From contig NW_020825294.1 in the NCBI RefSeq assembly GCF_003286085.1, positions 13,848,501-13,912,500 on the forward strand: DNA of 64,000 nucleotides, written 5' to 3'. Shown here in pieces: positions 49,257-60,003 of the stretch; positions within the stretch are counted from its first letter, which is position 1, and each line of letters starts with the position of its first letter. Origin of the DNA: Drosophila persimilis (lineage: Eukaryota; Arthropoda; Insecta; Diptera; Drosophilidae). Below the pieces are notes generated by a model that was not told the origin of the DNA, searched no databases, and saw only the letters and a list, made by a program, of their open reading frames with translations. The translations under genes were made by a program, and so were the position numbers.

Positions 49257-50495
49257 GTGGAGAGGAAAGGGAGGAGGAAAAGGAGGAGTGGAGGGAAAGC
49301 AGAAGAGAACTACTCAGCCACGGAAAAGGAGTGCTTAGCCATCGTCTGGGCCATCAGGAAATTACGATGCTACCTGGGGGGCTACCACTTCGACGTCATC
49401 ACCGACCATCTCGCCTTGAAGTGGTTAAACTCGATCAATAATCCAACCGGTCGCATCGCCCGTTGGGCGCTGGAACTCCAACAGTATCGCTTTGACGTGC
49501 TTTACCGACGTGGAAGCCAAAACATCGTAGCAGACGCTCTTTGCCGGCAACCTATCGACACCATACAGCGAGCCCTAGAAAACCTGCCCAACTGCCCCTG
49601 GATACAAAGGTTGCTCAAACGTATCCAGTCACGACCTGAGGAATGCAGAGAATTTATAATCGAGAACGGACAGATCTACCGGCAGCCTGGACACCGACCA
49701 ATCGAGGAAGAATCTCACCAGTGGAAGTTATGCGTCACCAGTGGCCATCGTAGACGAGTGTTAGAAGAATGCCACGATCACCCGACCGCCAGATACCTAG
49801 GAATACGGAAGACTACCACTCGGGTAACCCAACGATATTACTGGCCAGGACTCTACAGAGACGTGGCCCGATACGTGAAACATTGCGAAAGCTGCCACTT
49901 GGAGAAGGCGTTCCGAGAGAGGATACTCTGCCGATTCGGGGTCCCGTGGAAGTTTGTGTGCGACGGGGACCAACGGACCTGGGACGATCTCCTCCCCGAG
50001 TTAAGCTTGGCCATAAACAGCAGCACGTCGGACACCACGGGCTTCAGCCCGGCCTTTTTGGTACTCGGACGAGAACCAAGGCTACCAGGAGCCTTGTACG
50101 ACGAAGTGACCCCAGGATTAGGAAATGAACCTGCCCACGAGAAGGCGACACGACTGCAGGAAGTGTTCAAGGTCCTGCAGGAGAACACCCAACGGGCATC
50201 CCAAGAGCAGAAGAGAACATACGACCTCCGGCGGCTCGAGTGGCTACCCGAACTAGGAACCCTAGTCCTCCTTCGGCAGCATCACTTATCCAAAGCCGCC
50301 GACGGTTTCGCGGCAAAATTGGCCCCTAAGTACGACGGGCCGTACAAGGTAACCCGATTCTTATCTCCGAACGTAGTTCGACTACAGATTCAACGAGGCA
50401 AACAAAGGAAAACAGCGAGTTTAGCTGACTTAAAGGCGTTCCACGGAGTGGACCACGCTGAGGAGAACCCGACGACACTGGAGAGACCCGAATGA
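49257..50495 (+). pseudogene. Osvaldo-like RNase H end and integrase B
   Basis: After a purine-rich start the RNase H continues correctly where A is shifted: NYSATEKECLAIVWAIRKLR, FDVITDHLALKWLNS, GSQNIVADALCRQ. Integrase has the zinc finger but lacks the first core segment (as in A), and in addition lacks 117 bp: FVCD joins directly to GDQRTWDDLLPEL, removing NGTQF and the PTER region. CGAC microhomology flanks that deletion. Inactive. Confidence 0.88.
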
Positions 50496-50744
50496 CCTGC
50501 CGACTTCGCAAGGGCCACTTGCGGTAGCGCGCTACCGTAACGTCCTCGCCCTGTAAGGTGCGCGACCCACGAAACCGTAAGCTACGTATACATCCCCTTA
50601 TGGGATTAGATAAGTACTACACCACATGTAAATATATTCTTACTCGCACCGCTCAAGCAGGACAGGGGGAGGGTATTAATACTTCTAGTTAAGACAGGCA
50701 GGTTCTAACCGACAGGCATTTTCTCCCTAGAATCGACTGAAGAC

Positions 50745-51422
50745 ATGAAGCGTCTAAGAGACGGAAGGCAAGCTCGGCCCCTAGGGGCAAATGGTGATGA
50801 GACGGGACACCCTAGCGGAGACCAGCTGCCTGAAGTCCCGGCATCTGCCGACGAACCAACGACAAACCGGGCTCGCGGCTGGATCGTCGACCCCAATGGG
50901 CGATCCGCCTCCCGTCAAGCCCAGCTGAGGCGGGTCGGAGAGGCGACACTTCGACAACCGGACAGGCTGCCATGGGGCCAGCGCGCGGCAGCCATCCAAA
51001 GGTGGATCGACCGACAAACCCAGGACCCGGGGAGCGACGCCGAAGAGGAAGTAGAGCCCGATGGCCGCTTCGCAACCGCAGGTGTCCGCTCGGCGCCTAA
51101 TCGCGACGTCGCCGCCATGAATCGCCGTTGGTTCGGGAGTTATGGGGCTATCGACGACGACAACGCGACAACAGACACCGACGAGCACGAGACAATAATA
51201 CGCGTCGCTCAAAGCCTGGCGTCCACGCTGCAGGACGAAGGGAACAGACACCCACTAGCTCGCGGGAACGAATGGGACTCGCCCCTTTGGGCCGAGTGGA
51301 ACCTGGCCGGTCAAGGTCGGGCAGCCACCCCTCCAGCAGTACACCACGAGGACGAATCCAGGGACGGTGCTGACCACACTACTCCGACGTGTCCCACGCA
51401 AGCGATACAGGCGGGGAAGTAG
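50745..51422 (+). CDS. Osvaldo-like ORF3a, unknown protein (B)
   Basis: 225 residues, ATG at 50745, nearly identical to 41775-42452 (for example VRSAPNRD for VRSGPNRD, DESRDGAD for DESGDGAD). No recognised domain or membrane segment. Confidence 0.65.
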   Translation: MKRLRDGRQARPLGANGDETGHPSGDQLPEVPASADEPTTNRARGWIVDPNGRSASRQAQLRRVGEATLRQPDRLPWGQRAAAIQRWIDRQTQDPGSDAEEEVEPDGRFATAGVRSAPNRDVAAMNRRWFGSYGAIDDDNATTDTDEHETIIRVAQSLASTLQDEGNRHPLARGNEWDSPLWAEWNLAGQGRAATPPAVHHEDESRDGADHTTPTCPTQAIQAGK

Positions 51423-51925
51423 GACCCCAACGCTACGACGGAGGGTCCGATTCCGGGTCCCTCATGAGCCTGAGCTTCGCGCCCCAGGCGAACCAGCAGT
51501 GGGCACCAGCCAACCCGTCAGGGTCAGATGACGTGCCGCCTCCCCTCGTAGCCGCCCACGCCGGACTACCCCCACAACGTCCCGATGAGGGAGTCGTTGA
51601 CTTCGACTCCGAAGAGAGCCTTCCGCTGGAGTATGGCGAGATGGCCGACCTGCTGCAGATCCTCCGACTCCACCCTACGGTAGCCGCGGTGCAGGACGAC
51701 CCGGAATGGGCAGAGGCTTCCCCCGAATGGCGTACCAACGCGCCAGGTCGACAGTTGCCCCGGGACCTCATATCCAACATCACCGTGTTCTTACGCGATC
51801 GCGCCTACCGACTGGGAGTCCGGCGACTGGAGGTCCATGACGGCACTTGCTTCCGCATAAAGATTACCCGCAGCCGGGCCGTCACCGTCACTCTTCGGCA
51901 CCGCCGAAGTATGGAGGGGGTGTGA
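51389..51925 (+). CDS. Osvaldo-like ORF3b, unknown protein (B)
   Basis: Natural version of ORF3b. It ends RHRRSMEGV, where GTG-TGA comprises the last PPT base and the first LTR bases: the LTR start (TGTGA) supplies the stop codon. First ATG at 51464. Acidic then basic, with conserved core LPRDLISNITVFLRDRAYRL. Function unknown. Confidence 0.65.
   Translation: MSHASDTGGEVGPQRYDGGSDSGSLMSLSFAPQANQQWAPANPSGSDDVPPPLVAAHAGLPPQRPDEGVVDFDSEESLPLEYGEMADLLQILRLHPTVAAVQDDPEWAEASPEWRTNAPGRQLPRDLISNITVFLRDRAYRLGVRRLEVHDGTCFRIKITRSRAVTVTLRHRRSMEGV
51911..51920 (+). promoter_or_regulatory. Osvaldo-like polypurine tract
   Basis: ATGGAGGGGG directly before TGTGAGGGAG of LTR3. Absent from the A/LTR2 junction. 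Confidence 0.85.
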
Positions 51926-53772
51926 GGGAGTGTACGCTCCACCCACATTTTTTTTCGCCCATCAGTTCGTCGTCATTTTCCCAATGGAGGGACTCGAGAT
52001 TACGTTATTAGAATTAAGATTTTTGACTTTTCGTTATTGACTTTTCAGTTTTTAGGTTAAGGGGTGGCGGGGGGAGGGGGAAGGCCACGAAGGCTACATG
52101 ACATTAATTTTATAGATTATACGGCCCGAGGGGTCTCTAAGCCCCACGTAGCTGATTATCTTCTTTAAAGGGGGGGCAAGTCGCGATCACGGCGGACGCC
52201 ACTGGCTTTTCAGAACCAAAACCCAACAACAACGACGCAGCAGCAGCCAAAACGAGAGAGGAATACACCAAGGACCGAAAACCAACGGCATCAACGCAGC
52301 AACGGCGTGAATACACCGAGAAAACAAAACCCGACAACAACGACGCAGCAGCAGCCAAAAACGAGAGAGGAATACACCGAGGACCAAAAACCAACGGCAT
52401 CAACGCAGCAACGGCGTGAATACACCGAGAAAACAAAACCCGACAACAACAACGCAGCGGGAGCCAAGGAGAGAGAGAAATACACCAAGAGCCGAACAGT
52501 AAGCCCACGGCAGCAAAGGCAGAAGAGAGACGCGGAAAACTAAAGCGAAGTAACGACGCGCCAGCAGCGAGACAGAGAGACGAAAGTCACCGGCGCAGCG
52601 TAGACGCCGAACGACGGCGCCAGCCCTCTGCCGCTGACGCTGGATCGGCAGAGCCAGCAGAACGAGAGCTCTGAGACTGGAGAAGGAGAACGTGGATTAA
52701 AAGAGGGGGATTCGTTTTGAAGCAGTCGTAAGGGTCGGACGCGTTTGCGAACGAAATTCGAGTGGCGCACGAAAAGTAAGACACGTGGCGGACCAGATCC
52801 ACGCCAACGCGACCAGTGACACGGAGGAGATCCTGCATCTACGCTGCACCCACGGAGAAGAAGAGGTTTACGACGAATACAAGCGTGGGAGTTCAGGGGT
52901 AAGCGAGTCTCTAGACGTGCATACGGGCTGCTGAGCGGTGCGATAGGTAGGGAACCAAGAAGGAATAAAGTGAAATGTAATATAACAGAAACATAGCCCG
53001 ACCACCAACAATCTATACACTAGGTAACCTGGAGGCCCGAGGCTTCATCTTCTCTGCCCTTCCTCCCGCCTCTTGCCCGAGTCTGTGTGATTTCATCCAG
53101 TAGTTCGTAGCCCGACAGGATCCTGAGGTCGCTGTCCGGCGATTGCCTAGGCGTTCTCGGCGATACCTGTCCCCTCCGCATGATTCCATCCAGTAGTTTG
53201 TGACCCCGCAGGGTCCCGAGGCCGCTATCCGACGATCGTCTAAGCGCCCCCCGGTGACTCCTGTTGGTGTCTCGCCTGATCCCCGTAGTTCCCTGGGTCC
53301 CGAAGGGGCTGTCCGGCGATTGCCTAAGCCCTCTCGGCGATACCGGCCCTGTATGATAAAGACTTTCCCAGTAATGTTTAACCCGATAGTGTCCCGTGAG
53401 TGCTATCCGGCGATTGCCTAGGCGCTCTCGGCGATACGCGTCGGTACTCTCGTACTCGTAGTAATTCTTAGGCCGACAGGGTCCCGTAAGTACCGTCCGG
53501 CGATAGCCTAGGTACTCTCGGCGATACTTGTCAGTATTCCCGCATAGCCAAGTTCCTCTTTCCGCGTCGTAGTAATTCTTAGGCCGGCAGGGTCCCGTAA
53601 GTACTGTCCGGCGGTAGCCTAGGCACTCTCGGTGACACCTGTCGGTATTATCGCATAGCAAAGGCCCCCGCATTGATCCCGAGTTCGGTGGGGTTCTGAA
53701 GGCGCTATTCGGCGATAACCGGAGTGCTCTCGGTGGGACCAACCGCCACGTCCCATGATACGTCCGCTCCCG
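51921..53772 (+). repeat. Osvaldo-like LTR3, 3'-truncated
   Basis: Starts TGTGAGGGAGTGTACG and lacks the final ~165 bp: gctcccg joins AT-rich flank at 53772. Contains the extra ~140 bp (52017-52166), roughly 100-bp units (about 52216-52500), and the 91-111-bp array (53090-53740). Confidence 0.88.
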
Positions 53773-53897
53773 GACGGAAAATTATGCAAAACAATGATGC
53801 ATCTAAATATATAATATAAGAAAAAATATATATACATATGTATACTAAAATAAATATGCACAAATATATATATTTATTTCTATAAAAAGAGGATATA
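53773..53897. repeat. AT-rich joint, inverted copy of 5841-5965
   Basis: Connects LTR3 to the Tc1 terminal repeat; TA at 53896-53897 is the Tc1 target dinucleotide. Same two junctions as in unit 1. Confidence 0.85.
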
Positions 53898-54009
53898 CAG
53901 TCAGCACAACATTTATTCGGACACTCGTCCATGTCAACTTTTTTCATTAATAACTTGAAAAGTATTTAAGTTTGACAAACAATTTGTATTTCATTATGAA
54001 CATGGATAT
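53898..54009 (-). mobile_element. Tc1-like transposon copy 2, 3' end
   Basis: Reverse complement of the last ~110 bp of Tc1 copy 1 (about 5727-5838), starting cagtcagcacaaca. It ends at GATAT (54005-54009), the complement of ATATC, where BEL-2 starts. It completes the Tc1 copy whose 5' part is at 16078-17142. Confidence 0.9.
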
Positions 54010-54386
54010 TGTCGATGGTCCCGCGGAGTTGCCTTTAACAGCACCAATTAAATCCGCTCTAGCAGTTAATCTGTCGCAAGTTGCTGGCTGGCTGACCGCC
54101 GTAGCTGGCACTGCCGTAGCTGTAGCTGATAGCTGGCTGGCTGTTTTATTCTATAAAGTATATCGGTCATAACCTAATACAATGTTGCCAAATAATCTTA
54201 CCGCAGTATGTCCTCCTGCTCTAACCTCTCGACAGTAAAAGAGAAGCTTAAAATTATGGCGGCACCTCGTGGTGGCCGAAAAATATGCCCGTTCATTCGT
54301 GGCTGGAAATTCACCTTCTATCGATATACATAAATACTAGATCTAATACTAGCTTGCCTATCGCGGTCAACTATCGACCGTCGACA
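54010..54386 (-). repeat. BEL-2 3' LTR
   Basis: 377 bp; matches 17143-17504 plus one extra 15-bp tandem copy. The pol stop (D-V-D-G-R-stop) lies inside it, and PPT-like ggggtcgggga precedes it on the minus strand. Confidence 0.9.
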
Positions 54387-55700
54387 TCCCCGACCCCGTG
54401 AAGAACCGCTTCACTCAAATCCAAAACCGCAAGTTTGGAGACGGGACGCATCATAATCCGAGATAGGCCGCTGTCATTCACGCGCACACTAGCGCGTCTG
54501 ATGACTCCATCGACTCCTTTGTAAACGGCTTCCACGATGCCCTTGCGCCACTCTCTTCGGGGCAAGGCTGGATCGCAGATGAAGACCATTTCACCCTGGC
54601 GAATCGGCTCCGTCCTCTGGCACCATTTCTCTCGGCGTACAAGTGTAGGCAGGTACTCCAAGACCCACCTCTTCCAGAAACGGTCCCTCATTAGTCGCGC
54701 TATACGCCACTGCTTGCGTGTAGCGCACTCCTTGGGCAGCTCCACATCGTCGCCAGGCGTGTCCGGCAGGTTAGCTACTCCTCTGAGCAGATCATTTGGC
54801 GTCAGGGGGGCTTCTTGGTCCGCATCCACCGGCAAGTGGGTGAGCGGACGCGAATTCACAATGTTCTCTGCTTCGATCAGAAAACTCACCAGTACGTGAT
54901 CCCTCGGCGCTATCTCCTTCAATGTGCAGCGCAGAACCTTCTTCACGCACTGCACCATTCGTTCCCAGACTCCTCCTTCAGATGGATTCACTGGGCAATT
55001 GAAAACCCACTCGATGCCTCGGCCAGATAGCTCACTCTGAATACTCTCTGACTCGAACACGTCGCCAAATCGTCTGGCTTCCCTGTCGGCTCCTATGAAG
55101 TTCTTGCCGTTGTCACTGCGCAGTCTATGTACTGGGCCTCGACGGCAGACGAAGTTCCGTATCGCAATTATACAGGAATCAGTTGACAGGTCATGCGCCA
55201 ACTCCAGATGTATCGCCCTGGTCGTCAGGCACGTGAAAAGGGCGACCCAGCGCTTCTCCGTGTGCCGCGATACTTTCACCAATAGTGGTCCAAAGTAATC
55301 CAGTCCGGTATTCTTAAATGGCCAGCCATTGGCCTCCAGGCAATCCCTCGGCAGGGGTCCCATTATTGGCGGCGCTGCCCGCGCCCGATGCAACTTGCAC
55401 ACGTTGCATGCTGAGATCGTCTTCCGTAGTACACGTCTCAGCTTCGTAATCCAGAACTTTGTTCGGATCTCCGCAATCGTAGCATCCACGTTTTGATGCT
55501 TCATCTTGGCGTGGAAATGATGCACAATCATCTCCGTAAGACTGTGCTTATGTGACAGGATTATTGGCCTCCTCGCACTGTATGGCATACACAATGCGGC
55601 ATCCACTCTGCCGTACGCACGCAGAACTCCATGGCCATCTATGTATGGCGCCAGTCCTCGAATGTCGCTTCCACTGGCGACCGTCTTGCCGTCTTCTGTC
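54371..55700 (-). pseudogene. BEL-2 integrase
   Basis: Follows a frameshift at about 55.7 kb. Linker LAPYIDGHGVLRAYGRVDAA, zinc finger with HHFHAKMKHQNVD and CNVCKLHRA, core NTGLDYFGPLLV, RSDNGKNFIGA and EGGVWERMVQCVK (D, D, E all present), and a DUF5641-type tail (REWRKGIVEAVYKGVDGVIR). The domain itself is intact; the upstream shift disconnects it from RT. Confidence 0.9.
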
Positions 55701-56608
55701 GTTCGCTGCCACCAACGAAAACTCACTTGGCATCTCCTCTTCGTCGTTATCATCCGGAACTCGTTCAAGTCCGGCTTCATGCTGCGGCCAGCTGCCCGCT
55801 GGCTGCCTCAAAAATGCTGGTCCGCCTAGCCAACGTGACTTCTGACTGAGGTCCACGTGGCATTGCGAACGCGTCGCATCATCCGCCGCATTGTCGGCTG
55901 TTGGTACCCATCTCCATTGGGCTACCTTCGTTGACTCCAAGATTTCCGCCACACGATTGCCGACGAACAGCTTATATCGTCGGTGGGTGCTGCCGATCCA
56001 TCTTAGCACCGTCTTGGAGTCCGTCCATAAAACGATATCACTGATGGCCACACTGTGTTCCCTCTTGACAGTGTCCATCAGTCTGGTTCCTAGAACTGCT
56101 GCCTGCAGCTCCAACCGTGGGATTGACATTGTTCTCATCGGCGCGCACTTCGTTTTGGCACATACGAAGCTCACCAGCACGTCGTCGTCCTCATAGGTGA
56201 CCCTCCAGTAGGCCACTGCCGCGAATGCAGACTGACTTGCATCCACGAAGACGTGCAATTCTATAGCCTGCACGAGTCCACGCCCGAAGTAATGGCGAGG
56301 ACATCGGAACTGTCCCGCGGCGTCCATTTCCTTGCGCCAGTTCGCAAAGGCTTTGTATATCTCTTCCGGAAGTGGTTCATCCCACTGGATCTTCTGCCTC
56401 CAAATCTCTCGTAGCAGCAACTTCGCTGTTATCATAAGGCAACACAGGAATCCCAGGGGATCGAACGTGGACATGACCAAGCTCAAATACTCCCTCTTGG
56501 TAGGGACTCGATCGCCGTTCAATACGCTGCTTGGAACTCGATGATACTTCACAGTGAACCTGAAATCATCCGTGGCTGCCTGCCAACACATTCCAAGAAT
56601 CTTCTGTT
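55701..56608 (-). pseudogene. BEL-2 A17/RNase H-like region
   Basis: Continues RT after the CR1 fragment: MCWQAATDDFRFTVKYHRVP, REYLSLVMSTFDPLGFLCCL, FVDASQSAFAAVAYWRV, MSIPRLELQAAVLGTRLMD, WTDSKTVLRWIGSTHRRYK and PTADNAADDATRSQC. Frame lost near EMPSEFSLVAAN. Confidence 0.88.
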
Positions 56609-57184
56609 ATATATATATGGACGTTGACATGCAATGACTGCATCTATCAAGAGGCGATGCAATTACTGCACCGTCAAGTGGCCCGTGTGACACCTTCTGC
56701 TGGGGCTGTTACGCGCGGATCCCAGGCAAAACGCAGCCCTCCTCCCGCCCAACCGACCGAGCGGCGCTGCCTCATGACGCGCGGTGCGTAGCCGAACCAA
56801 ACGCGAGCATGCAAGAAAGATAGATATTAGACTAACATTCGAGGAAAATTAGCACTAAACTTATTAAGAAATTAAGCATGCAATAAAATACAAAATACAA
56901 ATACCGCTACAATTACTAATTACTAGAAAGGTGTGTAAGGATTAGTAATTTAATAAGAGGAAGAGAATTAGTGGAGGATATAATATGGTAGAGGGAATTA
57001 TAATCCGAGCATAAGACCCTAAACGGTTCATGCAAGGAATAATTCGATCTACAAAGTGGAAGGAACAACGGTATAAAGTTTCTAGTCAGTCTAATAGGAA
57101 TCGTGAAGTTTATGCGGCTCAACAGATCAGGGCTGTCTATGTCACCCCTGATCAAGTTGTGCATAAATATCACACCAAGCATTT
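56609..57184 (-). mobile_element. CR1-type LINE fragment, 5'-truncated
   Basis: Last ~94 residues of ORF2 (KMLGVIFMHNLIRGDIDSPD...) and the 3' UTR of the LINE at 30774-35246, in BEL-2 pol. Target duplication TTCTGTT at 56602-56608 and 57185-57191. The 3' end carries an (AT)n tail (56609-56618) after gtcca. Confidence 0.92.
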
Positions 57185-58381
57185 TTCTGTTCAGCCTCAT
57201 TCCATCCGACGCTCACGCTTCGTCCTGGTGGACCCAAGGCCGTCTCCACAATTGGTGAGCTGGATGAAAACTGGCACAGCTCAAATCCAGCGTTCGCATG
57301 TATCTCCTTCACTCGGGTAGATACGCTGATGGCTTCGCTCTCGGTAGCAAAGCTGTCCACATAGTCATCCACATAATGACAGTCGATGATGGCCTTGACT
57401 GCTCTTGGATCCGAATGTCGAAACTGTTCGGCATTCACAGTCTTCACGTAATGCGCAGCGCTTGGCGAGCAGGCTGCTCCAAAGGTCATTACGATCATCT
57501 CGTAGATGTCAGGATCTCTTCTGTCATCGCCATCTCTCCACAGAAACCGTTGGGAACATCTGTCTTCGGGTTGGATCAGGACCTGATGGAACATCTCCTT
57601 GATGTCACCGCAGACTCCAACAGCACCTTCTCTAAAATGAAAGAGCACAGCCGGCTTGTTCGGGTTTTCGACTCCAAAGTGTGGCAAGTACCATAGCCTG
57701 TCGCTTTCCACTGGAACCTCGTTAGGCTCCAGACGTCGAGCGTATCCTTTAGACACGTAATCCTTGATGATCCTGGTGTATTCCTGCGCGAACGACCCGT
57801 TGCGCTTCATCTTCTTCTCGACGTTGACCAACCGCTTGTACGCCATATCATAGCTCCGTGGCAGCACAATGTGGTCATCCTTCCATAGTAGTCCTGTCTG
57901 GTAACGTTGGCCCAATCTCACCGTAGTATCTTCGAGTATCTTCTGCGCCCGCTCGTCGTCGCTGCCTGCAACTGGTGGCGCGGGCTTCACGCCGAAGTTC
58001 TCGACATCGAAATAGTCTTCCACCATCCTCTGAATAGTGTCCTCCAGTGACACAGCTAGGAGGCAAGACCGTGGTGAAGGCATGTTTGATTTCTCACTTA
58101 CCGGCCCAAAAACAACCCAGCCCAGCTCGGTTGCAGCCGCATACGGTCCCTGTCTGGCAAACCGTCTCGATCTAAGTGGAAATCCTAGGTGTCCGTGATC
58201 CAGTCCAATGAGTATCTTCGGCACTGCGTTGCTGTAGGGCCTCATTGGTAGGCTGGCATCCTTATCCACACCTTGAACATCTCGTCGGCGTAGAGTCTGC
58301 ATCGGCAGGCTCAGGTTCGAAACGGAATACACGTTTCGCAACGCATGGCGAATTGGCTTGCCTGCTCCACTGATTTGCTGG
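57185..58381 (-). pseudogene. BEL-2 protease end and reverse transcriptase
   Basis: Begins QQISGAGKPIRHALRNVYSV, continuing the protease at 19620; LIGLDHGHLGFPL and ATELGWVVFGPV close it. RT: LWYLPHFGVENPNKP joins AVLFHFREGAVGVCGDIKEM in frame but lacks about 30 residues usually found between them (RLVFDAA region). CHYVDDYVDSFATES carries YVDD. Ends at the CR1 insertion after VSVGWNEAEQK. Confidence 0.9.
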
Positions 58382-58415
58382 CTTAGGTTAGGTTAGGTTA
58401 AAGCGGTAGCCGGGT

Positions 58416-58441
58416 GGGGGGGGGGGGGGGGGGGGGGGGGG
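58416..58441. repeat. 26-base G run in LOA-B 3' UTR
   Basis: Uninterrupted G26 on the plus strand. The homologous part of LOA-A (22416-22424) has no such run. May be an expansion or an assembly/sequencing artefact. Confidence 0.8.
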
Positions 58442-58474
58442 ATAAGAGCCTCCCGCCCCCAAGCTCACTTGGAC

Positions 58475-60003
58475 CTATAAACAGGTCCGTTGTGTTGCCG
58501 CATGGGCATATGCCCCTTCGCGTTGCCCGAACCGTGAGAGCATACTACTGCAGGTTAAGGGCAGTCCCATCCGGTGGCTTGGATGTATTTGGACAAGGTC
58601 CCTGGTTTGATTACGGATAGGTCCGAAAAGGTCCGTGAGGAAAGCGGCCCCGAGAATACGAAGACGACGATTTCCAAGGGCTGGGCAGTGGCAGAAGAAG
58701 TGGGGGACCGATTCCTCCTCCTCCTCGTCGCGATAACTCCTGCAGAAGTCGTTATGACGGATTGACAGTCTAGAGGCATGAGTGCCGATCTGCCAATGTC
58801 CCGTAAGGGCTCGAGTAACTGCAGAGCACTGTGCTCTGCTGAGTCTATACAGCTCGGCTGAGCGCTTCTTCGATCGATATGGCCATATCAATCTTGAGAC
58901 TTTACAGGAAACGGTTTGCTGCCATCTCCTATTGGCATTTTGCTCGAACAATTCGTGCGTTAGGAGCCTGCACGTAGCCAAGGGCATCGCTACTTGCTCC
59001 CTCTCCGATAGGAGAGGAATCGTAGTACCCTGCCTGGCTAGCTCGTCGGCGGCGTCATTCCCCTCGATGTCCCTGTGGCCGGGGACCCATATAAGGAAGA
59101 GATCTAACTGCTCTGCGATCTCGTGCAGAGACCTGCGGCAGTCATTTACAGTCGCTGAGTTCGACGATATTGAGCCTAGAGCTTTGATAGCTGCTTGGCT
59201 GTCCGAGAAGACGCACACTAAGTGCGTATCTAGAAGTAGTTTGGAGACGATCGAAATGGCCTCCTTGATGGCTTCAACCTCCGCTTGGAACACACTACAG
59301 TGATCCGGGAGCCTGAAGCAATGACTGATGTTCAGCTCGCTGCAGTAGACTCCGCCTCCCACGCGGCCGTCTAGCTTTGAGCCATCAGTGTAGAAGTGGA
59401 CCGCATTTGCAGGCCCTGGTTCGCCCATCTCCCAGTCCTCCCTAGATGGGATTGATACCTGGAAGGGCGTCGAGAGGTGATCACTAGGAATACAATAATC
59501 TGTCCTCTCTGGTAATTGTGGGAGTCTCATCAGCATACCCGAGTCCCAACCGCTGACACTTTCCACAGTCTGGCTTCTCTCATTCTGAGTGCGGAAAGTG
59601 TTGCCCTCTTTCCCATGAGATCTATGGGGAGGAAGTCCAGCACAGTATCCAGGGCTTCCCCTGGAGTAGTGCGTAGCCCGCCAGTTATGCATAGCTCTGC
59701 CATGCGTTGAACTCTGTTGAGTTTATTGAGGCATGTCCTTTTGTCTAAGGCTGGCCACCATACCACCACTCCATAGAGCATGATCGGTCGTATAATGGCG
59801 GTGTAAAGCCACCGAACTATATAGGGGGTCATTCCCCATTTTAGTCCGATGGCTTTCCTGCAAGTATAGAAGGCCACTGTGGCCTTCTTTACTCTATCCT
59901 CTATGCTCAATTTCCAGTCGAGCTTTCTATCGAGGATTAGGCCAAGATACTTGGCGTTGTTGCTAAAAACTAGCGCTTCACCACATAGTGTTGGGGGAAT
60001 CAA
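58475..60003 (-). pseudogene. LOA-B RT thumb and RNase H
   Basis: Two frames. 60003-59530: LVFSNNAKYLGLILDRKLDW, IRPIMLYGVVVWWPALDKRT, ending at a frameshift. 59692-58475: HFYTDGSKLDG, VFQAEVEAIKEAI, FSDSQAAIKAL, WVPGHRDIEGNDAADELA and HFFCHCPALGNRRL. RNase H active residues are all present; the RT catalytic part is missing. Confidence 0.88.

Larger units (their letters stand above)
25393..53772 (+). mobile_element. Osvaldo/Ulysses-clade gypsy tandem: LTR-A-LTR-B-LTR
   Basis: Two internal regions share a central LTR. LTR1 spans 25393-30533 (interrupted by BEL-4), internal A 30534-42925, LTR2 42926-44530, internal B 44531-51920, LTR3 51921-53772 (3' end lost). LTRs are about 2 kb, and the primer site matches tRNA-Lys as in Osvaldo. 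Gag (SAP-like plus CCHC), protease, RT, RNase H and integrase are recognisable. Both internals carry the same inactivating lesions, so this looks like a duplicated dead element rather than two insertions. Clade assignment is by features, not by tree. Confidence 0.85.
54010..58381 (-). mobile_element. BEL-2, 3' half (inverted)
   Basis: Minus-strand RT, RNase H, integrase and 3' LTR. It begins at 58381 in frame with the protease interrupted at 19620, and ends at the LTR next to Tc1. Contains a 576-bp CR1 fragment. Frame breaks: at that insertion and near 55.7 kb. Confidence 0.92.

Noticed and set aside
53020..53742. 240-codon minus-strand ORF across the LTR3 repeat array
   Set aside because: It is a translation of the tandem DNA repeat, with no domain and no suitable start; related ORFs in other LTRs vary with unit number.
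58383..58401. TTAGGTTAGGTTAGGTTA resembles an arthropod telomere repeat
   Set aside because: It is the complement of the short TAACC tail at the LOA 3' end, also seen in weaker form at 22434-22450. Drosophila lacks TTAGG telomeres.
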